A stretch of DNA of 34,610 nt from Myxococcaceae bacterium (GTDB lineage Bacteria > Myxococcota > Myxococcia > Myxococcales > Myxococcaceae), in the NCBI GenBank assembly GCA_019694595.1, contig JAIBBQ010000053.1:1-34610 (forward strand), read 5' to 3'. The notes beneath the pieces were generated by a model, which saw only the letters and a program-made list of their open reading frames with translations, ran no database searches and was not told where the DNA came from. Below, in pieces: positions 1-8,444 of this stretch. The position numbers were made by a program, and so were the translations under genes. How positions within the stretch are numbered: the first letter of the stretch is position 1; each line of letters begins with the position of its first letter.

Positions 1-499
1 TGGGCGCGGCGGGGCTCGCCGCACCCTTGGCCGGAGCGGCCGCGGGGGGCGGAGGCGGCTTGGGCGCCGGGCGCGCCGGAACGGTGGCGCGCACGGTCGG
101 CCGCACCAGTGACGGGCGCGACGCCGGCCGGTCCTCACCGTCGGTCCGGGCCCGCGCATCGCCCATGTCGATGCGGCCGCGGAAGCTGGCGCCGTCGACG
201 ATGATCACCCGCGGCGCGCGGATGTCGCCGACCATGCGGCCTTCCTGGGTGAGCTCGACGCTCTCGGACGCGGAGATGTTGCCCACCACCACGCCCGAGA
301 CGATGGCGTTCTTCACCGAGACGTTGGCCTTCACGATGCCCGACGGCTCGACGATCAGCGTCTTGGTGAGGCTGAGCTCACCTTCGACCCGGCCGCGGAC
401 CGTGAGGTCTTCATCGCCCGTCAGCTTGCCGCTGATGAGGATCGACTGACCGACCACCGTGTTGTCGGTGGCCGTGGAACCGAATTCCTTGGCCGCCAT
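1..499 (-). CDS. bacP: Bactofilin with Pro/Ala-rich C-terminal extension (BacP-like), truncated by window edge
   Basis: Bactofilins are polymerising cytoskeletal proteins with a right-handed beta-helix core; in M. xanthus BacNOP form polar scaffolds that position partner proteins. Reading the minus strand from ATG at 499 gives MAAKEFGSTATDNTVVG and then a repetitive core with the spaced hydrophobic/Gly pattern of the family (for example GDIRAPRVIIVDGASFRG near residues 92-109). After about residue 115 the sequence becomes Pro/Ala/Arg-rich and runs off the window still open. The start follows the upstream bactofilin stop by 3 nt, and an AGGAGC Shine-Dalgarno lies inside the end of that gene. 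Third place in a bactofilin triplet plus a long tail is what distinguishes BacP from BacN and BacO, so the symbol is inferred from arrangement and tail, not from a search. The C-terminus and the downstream genes (padC-parAB in M. xanthus) are not visible. Confidence 0.85.
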   Translation of the reverse strand, partial: MAAKEFGSTATDNTVVGQSILISGKLTGDEDLTVRGRVEGELSLTKTLIVEPSGIVKANVSVKNAIVSGVVVGNISASESVELTQEGRMVGDIRAPRVIIVDGASFRGRIDMGDARARTDGEDRPASRPSLVRPTVRATVPARPAPKPPPPPAAAPAKGAASPAAP

Positions 500-502
500 G
501 GG

Positions 503-826
503 TCAGCGCTCCTTGACGTCCATGTCGACGTTGCCCTTGAACGAGGCTCCGTCGGCGATCAGGATTCGCGGGGCCTTGATGTCGCCCACCACGCGGCAGT
601 CGGTCTTCAGCTCGACCTTGTCGCTGGCGACGATGTTGCCGGTGACCCGGCCCGCGACGTCGACGTTCTGGGTGTCGATGTCCGCCTCGACGACGCCCGA
701 GCTCTCGACGAAGAGGCTTTCCTTCAAGGAGATCTTGCCCTTGACCGTGCCCTGGATGACGAGGTCCTCGTCACCCGAGATCTCGCCGTCGATGACGATG
801 CTGGAACCGATGATGGTGTTGGCCAT
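503..826 (-). CDS. bacO: Bactofilin (BacO-like)
   Basis: Short single-domain bactofilin of about 107 residues, essentially only the beta-helix core. The N-terminus MANTIIGSSIVIDGEISG, the middle VVEADIDTQNVDVAGRVTG and the end DIKAPRILIADGASFKG show the regular hydrophobic repeat of the family. The protein would polymerise without nucleotide in the cytoplasm, probably co-assembling with its two neighbours. ATG at 826 is chosen because the upstream paralogue also starts with MAN. An in-frame GTG at 835 has a better-spaced GGGAG ribosome site and would add three residues (MHA), so the start is uncertain by 9 nt. It lies 42 nt (34 nt from the GTG) downstream of the first bactofilin and 3 nt before the third, clearly one operon. 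The symbol is assigned by order within the triplet. Confidence 0.88.
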   Translation of the reverse strand: MANTIIGSSIVIDGEISGDEDLVIQGTVKGKISLKESLFVESSGVVEADIDTQNVDVAGRVTGNIVASDKVELKTDCRVVGDIKAPRILIADGASFKGNVDMDVKER

Positions 827-868
827 TGCGTGCACTCGCGCTCCCTCGCGGGAACGCCTCCTTCCTCG

Positions 869-1210
869 TCAGATGTCGTCCGGCAACTTCACTTCCATCT
901 CGATGGAGCCGTTGAACACGGCGCCGTCTTCGATGACCACGCGGGGCGCCTTCACGTCGCCTTCGACCCGCGCGGTGTTGTTGATCGCGACCCTGGCGCT
1001 GGCGTCGATGTTGCCCGACGCCTCGCCGTTGATGGTCAGCTCGTCGGCGCGGATGTCGGCCTCGACCTTGCCGCTCGACTCGATGGTGAGGTGATTCTTG
1101 AGCGCGATCTGCCCTTCGACGCGGCCTTCGATCACGAGATCGCCGCCACCCGACAAGCTCCCGCGGATGGTGATGCCCTTCCCGATGATGTTGATCTGAT
1201 CGTTCGCCAT
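869..1210 (-). CDS. bacN: Bactofilin (BacN-like)
   Basis: First and short bactofilin of the triplet, 113 residues, consisting of the beta-helix core with brief ends. It starts MANDQINIIGKGITIRG and carries the family repeat (SSGKVEADIRADELTING, DVKAPRVVIEDGAVFNG). It is closely similar to the next gene, so the pair looks like a tandem duplication. ATG at 1210 is preceded by AGGGGA at a reasonable distance. The alpha/beta hydrolase gene ends 37 nt upstream on the same strand, so transcription may begin upstream of the hydrolase. Cytoskeletal scaffold function is known for the family; the particular partner here is not visible. Confidence 0.88.
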   Translation of the reverse strand: MANDQINIIGKGITIRGSLSGGGDLVIEGRVEGQIALKNHLTIESSGKVEADIRADELTINGEASGNIDASARVAINNTARVEGDVKAPRVVIEDGAVFNGSIEMEVKLPDDI

Positions 1211-1247
1211 GTTGAGCGTGTCCCCTCGCGACGCGCGGTCTTGTAGG

Positions 1248-2084
1248 TCAACGATGCGCAGATATCCAGCGTGAGATTTTTTCCCACACGGCTTCTTTTC
1301 CGATCTCGCACATGACCTCGTGACGGAAGCCCGGCTCCTCGACGTACGTCTTGTCGGCGCTGCCGATCGTCTCGAAGAACGCGCGCGCCGCGGGCGTGGA
1401 CACGAGCCCGTCGTCGCCGCCGGTGATCATGAGCAGCGGCGTGGTGATCGATCGCCCCTGCCCTTGCAGCGCCTCGGTGGCGCGCGTCGAGCCGACGAAG
1501 AAGCCGGGCGTCACGGTGTCGAAGAAGAGTGGGTCGGCCGACGTTTCCTGCTGCCACGACTCGTCGCGCGACAGCACGCTCACCGGAATGCCGCTCTTCA
1601 TGCGCAGGTTCGGCGTGATGCGCGCGAGCACCTTGCCCGCCATCACCTTCACCGCCGGCGCCTCGAAGGCCACCTTGAGCAGCGGCGCGGTGAGCACGAT
1701 GCCCTTGAGCCCTTCCGGCCGGCGAAGGACCCAGTGCAGCGACACCAGGCCGCCGTGCGAGTGGGCGAGCACGAAGGTCGGCAGGCCCTGGGCGAGGCCG
1801 CGCAGCCGTGCCCAGAACACCTCGAGGTCGTCGACGTAGTCGTCCCAGCGGGTGCAGCCCCCACGGGAACCTTCGGCCTTGCCGTGGCCGCGGTAGTCGA
1901 ACGCCATCACCCCGAAGCCCTGCGACACCAGGTGCTCCATCACCCGGCGGTAGCGCCCCGAGTGCTCGGCGTGGCCGTGCACGATGCCCACCCACGCGGT
2001 GGGCGCCTGGTCGGGAACGAACGACTGCCAGTAGAGCTTGGTGTTGTCGCGGGCGGAGAAGAAGCCCTCGTCGCGGCGCGCCAT
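1248..2084 (-). CDS. Alpha/beta hydrolase, monoacylglycerol lipase / serine aminopeptidase S33-like family
   Basis: A 278-residue cytoplasmic alpha/beta hydrolase with no signal peptide. The oxyanion-hole region is IVHGHAEHSGRY (about 34-45), followed by FDYRGHGKAEG. The nucleophile elbow reads LAHSHGG with Ser109, the first Gly of G-x-S-x-G being Ala. The acid is probably Asp225 in TGGDDGLV and the base His255 in PGFRHE. This layout is typical of monoglyceride lipase/lysophospholipase relatives (Hydrolase_4), so a small ester or monoacylglycerol substrate is likely but the substrate cannot be read. The gene lies 37 nt upstream of the bactofilins and 35 nt downstream of the TPR gene, all on the minus strand. 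Confidence 0.85.
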   Translation of the reverse strand: MARRDEGFFSARDNTKLYWQSFVPDQAPTAWVGIVHGHAEHSGRYRRVMEHLVSQGFGVMAFDYRGHGKAEGSRGGCTRWDDYVDDLEVFWARLRGLAQGLPTFVLAHSHGGLVSLHWVLRRPEGLKGIVLTAPLLKVAFEAPAVKVMAGKVLARITPNLRMKSGIPVSVLSRDESWQQETSADPLFFDTVTPGFFVGSTRATEALQGQGRSITTPLLMITGGDDGLVSTPAARAFFETIGSADKTYVEEPGFRHEVMCEIGKEAVWEKISRWISAHR

Positions 2085-2119
2085 AAGGCGGCAGACTCTT
2101 CAGGACTTGGCGCGGCGAG

Positions 2120-3973
2120 TCAACGATCCGTTCCCACCTGCATGCGCTTGAGCTTCTTCTCGAGCCCCACCTTCTGCTCGCGCGTCTCCGCGAGGTCGGG
2201 GTCGAAGGCGAGTGCTTCCAGGGCCGAGCGGTACTGCGCGACCGCGTCCACCGTGCGGGAGACCTTGGCGTACGCGTCGCCCAGGTGCTCCGCGATGGTC
2301 GGTTCCCCGGGCGAGAGCGCCATCGCCCGCTCCAGGGTGGCCACGGCCTTCGCCAGATCGCCCCGGCGGAAGTAGACCCAGCCCAGCGAGTCGAGGAACG
2401 CGCCGGTGTCGGGCTTGAGCTCCAGCGCGCGGAGCACCAGCCGTTCGGCCTCGTCGAAGTCGGCGCCGCGGTCGGCCAGGGTGTACCCGAGAAAGTTGAG
2501 CGCGTTGGCGTTGTCGGGGTTGAGCTCCAACACCGCGCGCATCTTTTCCTGCGACTTCTGGGCCTCGCCGTGCCGCGAGTACACCGCGCCCAGTGAGAAG
2601 AGCAGCAGCTCGTCGCGCGGCCGCTTCTTGAGCGCCTGGGTCAGCAGGCTCACCGCGTCGGCCAGCCGCCCCTGCCGCTCGTAGAAGCTGGCCACCGCTT
2701 CCACCCGGTCGGAGCTCGGCTTCGACTCCGCCGCCGCGAGGAGCAGGCGCTCTGCTTCCTTGGGCTGCCCTGCGCGTTCGTGGGCGCGGGCGAAGGACTC
2801 GGTGAGCGCGGCGCTCTCGGGCCGCTCGTTGACCAGCTGGGCGAAGAGGTCGAGCGCGGCGCGGTGCTGCCCGGCCAGCGACAGCGCCGAAGCGCGGTGC
2901 AGCCGCGCCTCGTGGAAGAGCTCCCCGGCTTCACGGCCCACCATGGCGTAGGCCTCGGCGGCCTTGAGCGGCCTGCGCAGCCGTTCCTGGACCAGGCCCG
3001 CGTAGAAGTGGAGCCTCGGCTCGGTGCCCTCGGCGCGCGCGGTCTCGAGCACCTCGGCGGCCTCGTCGAGGTGCCGGGTGGCCAGGTACGAGAAGGCGAC
3101 CTTCACCGCGAGCTCGGCGTCGCGAGAGAGCGACAGCAGCTGATCGAAGTAGCCCTTGGCCGAGGCCAGCTGATCGCGCCGCAGCGCCAGGCGGCCGGCC
3201 GCGAGGAGCACGTCGCGGTTCTCGGCGTCGCGCAGGAGCGCCTCGTTCCAGGCTTCCTCGGCCTTCGCGAAGCGGTCGCTGCTCTCGTAGATCTGGGCGA
3301 GCGCGACCCAGGCTTCCTCGTCGCCGGGGTCGCGTTCCACGGCGCGCACCAGCATCTTCTCGGCCCGGGTGGCGTCGCCGCGCTCGGCGAAGGACAGCCC
3401 GAGCTTGCGAAAGCCGATGGGCTCTCCCGGCAGCGCATCTCCGAGCTGCTCCACCACCTTCATGGCGTCGTCGGGGCGCCCCTGGTCGAGCCAGAGCTGG
3501 GCGAGCATCAGGTAGCCGTCGGGGTCCTTGGGGCGCAGGCGAATGGCGCGCTGCAGGTGGGTGCGCGCCCGGGTGACGCGCTGGCTCTCGTAGAGCACGC
3601 GCCCCATGAGCAGCTGGGCGGGGGCGTAGTCGGGCTTCTTGTCGATCGCCTTCTGCAGCGCCGCCTCGGCGCGGTCGAGCTCGTCGAGCCGCGCGTACTC
3701 TTCCGCCATCGAGGTGAGCAGGTACGGGTTGCCGTCGTCGCTGGCGAGCGCCAGGCGCAGCTCGTCGAGCGCGCCGCGGTGGTCGCCGGAATGGTGCCGG
3801 ATCCGGGAATTCAGGAAATGGGCGTAGCTGGCGGCGCTGGAGAAGCGCTCGGCGTCGGGGTCGTTCGAGCCCATCGCCTCGCGCATCGCCTGGAGATCGA
3901 CCGCGGGGCGCTTGGGCGGAGGCGCCGCCCAGGCGAGCGAGACGGCCACCACGGTGAGGACTGCCCAGCGCAT
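2120..3973 (-). CDS. Exported tetratricopeptide-repeat protein
   Basis: A 617-residue protein with a short signal peptide (MRWAVLTVVAVSLAWA, likely cut before APPPK) followed almost entirely by TPR helices. Repeats are seen from about residue 45 to 600, for example YLLTSMAEEYARLDELDRAE, ALNFLGYTLADRGADFDEAE and FLDSLGWVYFRRGDLAKA. The last two form the conserved LN-x-LGY / LDSLGW block common in bacterial periplasmic TPR proteins. A protein-scaffolding or complex-assembly role in the periplasm is likely; the partner is unknown. ATG at 3973 is supported by the signal peptide. It is divergent from the OmpA-type gene, with 108 nt between the two starts. Confidence 0.85.
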   Translation of the reverse strand: MRWAVLTVVAVSLAWAAPPPKRPAVDLQAMREAMGSNDPDAERFSSAASYAHFLNSRIRHHSGDHRGALDELRLALASDDGNPYLLTSMAEEYARLDELDRAEAALQKAIDKKPDYAPAQLLMGRVLYESQRVTRARTHLQRAIRLRPKDPDGYLMLAQLWLDQGRPDDAMKVVEQLGDALPGEPIGFRKLGLSFAERGDATRAEKMLVRAVERDPGDEEAWVALAQIYESSDRFAKAEEAWNEALLRDAENRDVLLAAGRLALRRDQLASAKGYFDQLLSLSRDAELAVKVAFSYLATRHLDEAAEVLETARAEGTEPRLHFYAGLVQERLRRPLKAAEAYAMVGREAGELFHEARLHRASALSLAGQHRAALDLFAQLVNERPESAALTESFARAHERAGQPKEAERLLLAAAESKPSSDRVEAVASFYERQGRLADAVSLLTQALKKRPRDELLLFSLGAVYSRHGEAQKSQEKMRAVLELNPDNANALNFLGYTLADRGADFDEAERLVLRALELKPDTGAFLDSLGWVYFRRGDLAKAVATLERAMALSPGEPTIAEHLGDAYAKVSRTVDAVAQYRSALEALAFDPDLAETREQKVGLEKKLKRMQVGTDR

Positions 3974-4081
3974 GCGTCTGATCGAAAGTGTAGTGCCGGC
4001 ACCACCGTCTCACCACCCACCCTCGACTTTGACCTAGAGTGCCGCGCTTCCAGGGCCCCACACTTCCGTACCTCCCCCACC
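3974..4081. other. Divergent intergenic region between the TPR and OmpA-type genes
   Basis: This 108-nt gap separates two genes transcribed away from each other, so it must hold two promoters unless leader transcripts overlap. A TTGACC hexamer on the plus strand (about 4029-4034) resembles a -35 box but has no good -10 partner at 16-18 nt. On the minus strand a TACACT resembles a -10 without a clear -35. No operator-like repeat is obvious. Confidence 0.4.
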
Positions 4082-6310
4082 ATGCGCATTCTTGTCCTGC
4101 TGTCTCTGCTGCCCTTCGCCGCCGCGGCGCAATCCGAGTGGAGCACCTTCCCCTCGAGCCCGCCGGCTGCCGTCGACGCTGGCATCCCCGCGCCGCCGCC
4201 CACCCCGGCGCCGGCGGTCGCCCCCAAGGCGACGACGCCCGACGTCGCGCCGGCGCCTTCGCGCGACAACTTCGACCCCGACGCCAAGCGGCGGGTGGAA
4301 GAGCGGCTGCGCGCCGCCGAGGCGGGCAAGGCGGTGCCCCAGAACAGCCCCACGCCGGGCGCCAAGCCGGGCGCGGCCGCTCCGGGCGCTGCGGCGTCGA
4401 CCGACGACGCGCCGGTGATCGCGCGGAAGGAAGAGTTCCTCGCCGGCACCGCGCCGCGCAGCCCGTCGACCATCGGCGCGGCCTACAACGCGCCGCAGAA
4501 TGCCCGCGTCACCGTGGGCGGCGCCAGCATCGGGCTCCTGCACAACGTGTCCAGCGCCCGGCTGGGGCCCAAGGGCGTGCTGCGCTTCGCGTTCCTCGGC
4601 GAGTACATGAACCTGGGCGACTTCCCGGTGCGCAACGCCGGCGACGTGCGCACCGCCGGCACCTTCGCGGTCAGCTTCCAGCCCTTCGAGTGGGGCGAGG
4701 CGTTCCTGGCGTACGGCGCGACCGCCAACTCCTCGAGCCGCACCTCGCCCAACCTCATCCAGGCGCTGGGCGACCTGACGGTGGGCGTCAAGGTGTCGCG
4801 GCAGTGGGTGAAGGGCCTGTGGGCGGGCCTCGACCTGCGGCTGCTCACCTACTCCGGCGTCGGCAACCAGAGCCTCGACCGCTTCGCGGTGGGCTTCCAG
4901 CCGCGCGCAGTGGTGGCGTACGACGTGCGCGCGGTGGCCCCCAAGGTCCCGCTCATCGGGCACCTGAACCTGGGCGCGCAGATCGACAACACCGGGGCAC
5001 TGCTGCAGACCACCCGCCCCAACGCCTCCGAGGAATTCGCGCTGGGCATCAACCGCTACCAGCGCTTCTCGCTGGGCGTGGGCCTGGAGGTGCCGCTGCC
5101 GTACGTGGCGCCCTTCGTGGAGTACTCCCTCGCGGCCCCGCTGGGCACGCCCGCCACCGGGCTGGTCGGCCCCGACGGCAAGACGGTCGACCCCGGCGCC
5201 GCGATGGCGAACCGGCTGGGCCTGGGCCTCAAGGTGACCGCAGTGAAGGACCTGACGCTGACCCTGGGCGTGGACCTGGGCCTGAGTTCGCAGGTGGGCC
5301 TCGGCATTCCCGCCACGCCGCCGTGGAACTTCCTCTTCGCGGCCAGCTTCAACATCGACCCCTTCCAGCGCGGTGAGACCAAGCTGGTGGAGACGATTCG
5401 CGAGCGCAAGGTCGAGCAGAAGGCCGAGGCCAAGCCGACCCGCGTCGAAGGCACGGTGGTCGATGCGCGCACGCGCAAGCCGGTCTCGGGCGTGATCGTC
5501 GCCATGGTCGGCGCGGGCCTGCCCCCGGTGGCCTCCGACGTGGACACCGGCCGCTTCCTCACCCACGACCTCAAGGGCGCGACGGTGAAGCTCAAGGCCT
5601 CGAAGGACGGGTACAAGGAGATCGAGCAGGAGCTCAAGCTCGAGGCCGGGAAGACCGCGAAGATCGAGCTGGCGCTGGAGGCGGAAGAGAAGAAGGCCGC
5701 CTTCGAGCTCACCGTGGCCTCGAAGAAGAAGCCGGTGACCGCCACGGTGGCCTTCGTGGGCGCGGCGAACCAGTCGGCCTCGACCACCGAAGCGAACAAG
5801 GACCCGGTGCACGTCGAGGTGCTCGCCGGCACCTACACGGTCAACGTGACCGCCGAAGGGTACCTGTCGCAGACCAAGGAAGTGCAGATCTCCGCGGGCG
5901 GCTCGATGCCGCTCTCGTTCGATCTCACCCCCGCCCCCAAGAAGTCGCTGGTGATCTTCAAGGACGACAAGATCGAGATCCTCCAGCAGGTGCACTTCGA
6001 GACCGGCAAGGCGACCATCCTGGGTGACTCGTTCGCCCTGCTCCAGCAGGTGGTGGACGCCGTCATCCGCAACAACGTGAAGCGCCTGCGCGTCGAAGGG
6101 CACACCGACAACCGCGGCGACAAGGCCTTCAACCAGAAGCTCTCGGAAGATCGCGCCCGCGCGGTCGCCGACTTCCTCATCGGCCAGGGCATCGAGAAGA
6201 GCCGCGTCGAGTCGGCCGGCTACGGCGACGGCAAGCCGGTGGCGCCCAACCTGACCGCGCGCGGCCGCGAGCTGAACCGCCGCGTGGAGTTCCTGGTGCT
6301 GGAGCGCTGA
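4082..6310 (+). CDS. Outer-membrane protein: beta-barrel, carboxypeptidase-regulatory-like domains and C-terminal OmpA domain
   Basis: A 742-residue protein with signal peptide MRILVLLSLLPFAAAA cut before QSEW, then a disordered Pro/Ala-rich stretch to about residue 130. Residues ~140-430 have the alternating aromatic/Gly strands of an outer-membrane barrel (SIGLLHNVSSARLG, LRFAFLGEYMNLGDF). Residues ~450-615 hold one or two carboxypeptidase-regulatory-like beta domains (VEGTVVDARTRKPVSGVIVA; TYTVNVTAEGYLSQTKEV). From ~625 to the end is a complete OmpA peptidoglycan-binding domain: QQVHFETGKATI, EGHTDNRGD, LSEDRARAV, VESAGYG, NRRVEFLV. The protein would span the outer membrane and clasp the cell wall. 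ATG 4082 is chosen for the signal peptide; the open frame extends far upstream without one. It is first in a plus-strand operon. Confidence 0.88.
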   Translation: MRILVLLSLLPFAAAAQSEWSTFPSSPPAAVDAGIPAPPPTPAPAVAPKATTPDVAPAPSRDNFDPDAKRRVEERLRAAEAGKAVPQNSPTPGAKPGAAAPGAAASTDDAPVIARKEEFLAGTAPRSPSTIGAAYNAPQNARVTVGGASIGLLHNVSSARLGPKGVLRFAFLGEYMNLGDFPVRNAGDVRTAGTFAVSFQPFEWGEAFLAYGATANSSSRTSPNLIQALGDLTVGVKVSRQWVKGLWAGLDLRLLTYSGVGNQSLDRFAVGFQPRAVVAYDVRAVAPKVPLIGHLNLGAQIDNTGALLQTTRPNASEEFALGINRYQRFSLGVGLEVPLPYVAPFVEYSLAAPLGTPATGLVGPDGKTVDPGAAMANRLGLGLKVTAVKDLTLTLGVDLGLSSQVGLGIPATPPWNFLFAASFNIDPFQRGETKLVETIRERKVEQKAEAKPTRVEGTVVDARTRKPVSGVIVAMVGAGLPPVASDVDTGRFLTHDLKGATVKLKASKDGYKEIEQELKLEAGKTAKIELALEAEEKKAAFELTVASKKKPVTATVAFVGAANQSASTTEANKDPVHVEVLAGTYTVNVTAEGYLSQTKEVQISAGGSMPLSFDLTPAPKKSLVIFKDDKIEILQQVHFETGKATILGDSFALLQQVVDAVIRNNVKRLRVEGHTDNRGDKAFNQKLSEDRARAVADFLIGQGIEKSRVESAGYGDGKPVAPNLTARGRELNRRVEFLVLER

Positions 6311-6314
6311 GCGC

Positions 6315-7901
6315 TTGCGACGCGCGCTGATCGCGGGCCTGGCGCTGCACGCCTTCGCGGGCTGCAGCGGCGACGGCTCGATGATGATGGTGGTGAAGGA
6401 CCCGCCGCGGGTGTTCCTCACCGCGCCGGAGAGCACGCAGATCGCCCCCACCTTGAAGGTGTCGGTGAACGTGTCGGGCTGCGAGAAGGTCCAGGGGCTC
6501 GAGATCTACTCGGGCAGCCGGTTCGTGAAGATCGCCGAGAACCTCACCAGTCTCCCGGTGGCCTTCGAGATCCTCCCCGCGGAGCTCGGCGCGGACTTCG
6601 CCATGGGCATCGCGGCGCACCTGACTCTGCTCGCCAAGGCGACCTGCAAGGAAGACGGCCGGCAGAACACCTCGGTGCCCCTGGGCGTCGTCTTCTTCCC
6701 GGTGGCGAGCGTGGTGGGGCCGGTGTCCGGTGCGGGCGCCGCGCTGCCCGACAGCTTCTACGCCGAAGGGGGCGTGGCGGGCGCGCCGACCACCTTCGTC
6801 GGCTGCATCGGCGGCGGCTCGGGCACCGCGCTCGCCCGGGTGGACACCACGGGCCGGGTGCTCAAGGTGAACCCCACGCCGCTGCCCTTCCCCTGCTCCA
6901 TCTTCTCGCAGATCTCCGACCGCACCGTGGCGACCGGCACCCGGTGGCTCTTCGAGAACGACGTGGGGGCCTTCTCCTTCGATCTGGATCTCAACGTGCT
7001 GTCGGTGGTGAAGGGCAACATCACCGCCTTCGGGGTGGCGCACGACGGCGACGCGCTCACGTGGGATCGCACCGCCACCAGCGGCCCGGCGCTCTCGCGC
7101 ATCGCGGCCAAGCCCACCGGGGCGAGCAACGTGGTGTGGACCGGGTTCGTCAACGGCATCATGGCGAACTCGCCCATCACCGACGCCTCGAAGGGCAGCG
7201 TGCTGACCCTGATGTGGCGCAGCGAGATCGGCAGCAACCAGGGCACGCTGGTGCTGCAGCGGCTCAACGACGCCAACGGCGCCGCGCTGGGCGAGAACAC
7301 GCTCGACACCATCGCATACGGCGCGCTCGACACCCCGGTCATTCCCGCCTCGGTGTTCAGCCCGCAGGGCGACATCGTGTACTTCTCGTACCAGGGCTCG
7401 GGCAGCGCGCTGCAGTCCGGGCTCCTCGCCTGCCCCACGCTCTCCACCGGCTGCAGCACGGGGAGCAAGAAGTGGCAGAGCGCGCTCTTCGACGGAATCA
7501 TCACCGCCGCGCTGCCGTACTCGAACGGGAGCATCATCGCCGCGGTGAGCGCGAACCAGACGCGCTTCTTCGCCGCCAGCTCCGGCTTCCCGCTGAGCAC
7601 CAACGGCATCAAGGCGCAGGGCAGCCTGCAGGCCCAGGCGGTGCAGCCCGGCGTGGCGAGCGACTTCTACATGCTGAGCGGGCCCAAGGGCGGCTACCCC
7701 ACCGAGCTCATCGCGGTGGACGCGCCCGACAAGGGCGAGGTCTACCGGCTCACCATCGAAGGCGGGCAGACGCCGCTGAGCGCGCTGTCGATGGCGATCG
7801 ACGAAGGCGGTACGCCGTGGCTGCGCGTGGGCCCCAACCAGGTGAAGCCGCTGCCGCTGTCGCAGTACCGCACCGCGCGCGGCGCCACGCCGAACCCATG
7901 A
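6315..7901 (+). CDS. Predicted lipoprotein of unknown function
   Basis: A 528-residue protein starting at TTG 6315, only 4 nt after the OmpA-type gene, with a GGAG about 10 nt upstream. The start is supported by the lipoprotein signal MRRALIAGLALHAFAGC with Cys17 in an A-G-C lipobox. After the Cys comes a short Ser/Gly/Met linker, then an Ig-like beta segment (about 32-120: VFLTAPEST, LKVSVNVSGCEKVQGLEIYSG). A long Gly/Ser/Ala-rich beta region follows, consistent with a propeller-like fold, with several Cys pairs (VGCIGG, ACPTLSTGCSTG). I do not recognise a family. The context suggests an outer-membrane or periplasmic partner of the upstream barrel protein. Confidence 0.75.
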   Translation: MRRALIAGLALHAFAGCSGDGSMMMVVKDPPRVFLTAPESTQIAPTLKVSVNVSGCEKVQGLEIYSGSRFVKIAENLTSLPVAFEILPAELGADFAMGIAAHLTLLAKATCKEDGRQNTSVPLGVVFFPVASVVGPVSGAGAALPDSFYAEGGVAGAPTTFVGCIGGGSGTALARVDTTGRVLKVNPTPLPFPCSIFSQISDRTVATGTRWLFENDVGAFSFDLDLNVLSVVKGNITAFGVAHDGDALTWDRTATSGPALSRIAAKPTGASNVVWTGFVNGIMANSPITDASKGSVLTLMWRSEIGSNQGTLVLQRLNDANGAALGENTLDTIAYGALDTPVIPASVFSPQGDIVYFSYQGSGSALQSGLLACPTLSTGCSTGSKKWQSALFDGIITAALPYSNGSIIAAVSANQTRFFAASSGFPLSTNGIKAQGSLQAQAVQPGVASDFYMLSGPKGGYPTELIAVDAPDKGEVYRLTIEGGQTPLSALSMAIDEGGTPWLRVGPNQVKPLPLSQYRTARGATPNP

Positions 7902-8422
7902 GCGTCGAGGCGACCGCGGGCCTGTCGCCCCTGGGGCAGCTGCACGGCACCCACCGCGCGACGGCGCTCGGCTGGCTCTTCTCCGGGCTGGTGGCGTTTC
8001 CGGCCGCGGCCGCCTGCGCGTACTTCGCGACCCACGGCCGCACCGCCGGCAGTCCCAGGCTGTGGGTGGGCGCCCTGGTGCTGGCCGGCGTCGGGGTGTG
8101 GATGCTGCGCGAGTTCCTGCAGCTGCGGCGTCTGCGCGTCGAGCGCTACGACGGTGGGCTGGTGATCGCCAGGGGAGCGCACCGTCAGCAGCTCGGCTGG
8201 GGCGACGTCGTCAGCGTCGACGCCGAGTACGTGCCCGGCGCGACGAAGCAGGGCACGGCCGACCCGGGGAACCTGGTCAACCTGCTGCTCACCTTCGGCG
8301 GCGGCAGCACCGCGCTCCCCAAGGAGCTCGAGGGGTTTCGAGCGCTGGCCGAGGCGATCCGCGCGCACACCGCCGCGCGCTGGCGCACGGTGTTGATCAA
8401 GAACCTGATGCACCGGTCCTGA
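7898..8422 (+). CDS. Small inner-membrane protein with PH-like C-terminal domain
   Basis: ATG 7898 overlaps the lipoprotein stop (ATGA), giving 174 residues. Two predicted membrane helices (about 25-47, GWLFSGLVAFPAAAACAYF, and 56-74, LWVGALVLAGVGVWML) are followed by a cytoplasmic domain. That domain has the strand pattern of bacterial PH-like proteins: LRVERYDGGLVIARG, LGWGDVVSVDAEYVPG, LLLTFGGGSTALP, then an amphipathic helix FRALAEAIRAHTAARW. Such domains often bind lipids or regulate membrane proteins; the specific role here is unknown. It ends a three-gene operon and faces a convergent gene 22 nt away. Confidence 0.75.
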   Translation: MSVEATAGLSPLGQLHGTHRATALGWLFSGLVAFPAAAACAYFATHGRTAGSPRLWVGALVLAGVGVWMLREFLQLRRLRVERYDGGLVIARGAHRQQLGWGDVVSVDAEYVPGATKQGTADPGNLVNLLLTFGGGSTALPKELEGFRALAEAIRAHTAARWRTVLIKNLMHRS

Positions 8423-8444
8423 CCGCGAGCGGCCCTCTGCCCTC

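Noticed and set aside
4029-4034. TTGACC as a -35 box for the OmpA-type gene
   Set aside because: No acceptable -10 hexamer at 16-18 nt; one hexamer alone is weak evidence.
4034-6451. 805-codon minus-strand open frame opposite the OmpA-type gene
   Set aside because: The plus frame has a signal peptide and OmpA motifs; the minus frame is Arg/His/Gly-biased without any recognisable domain.
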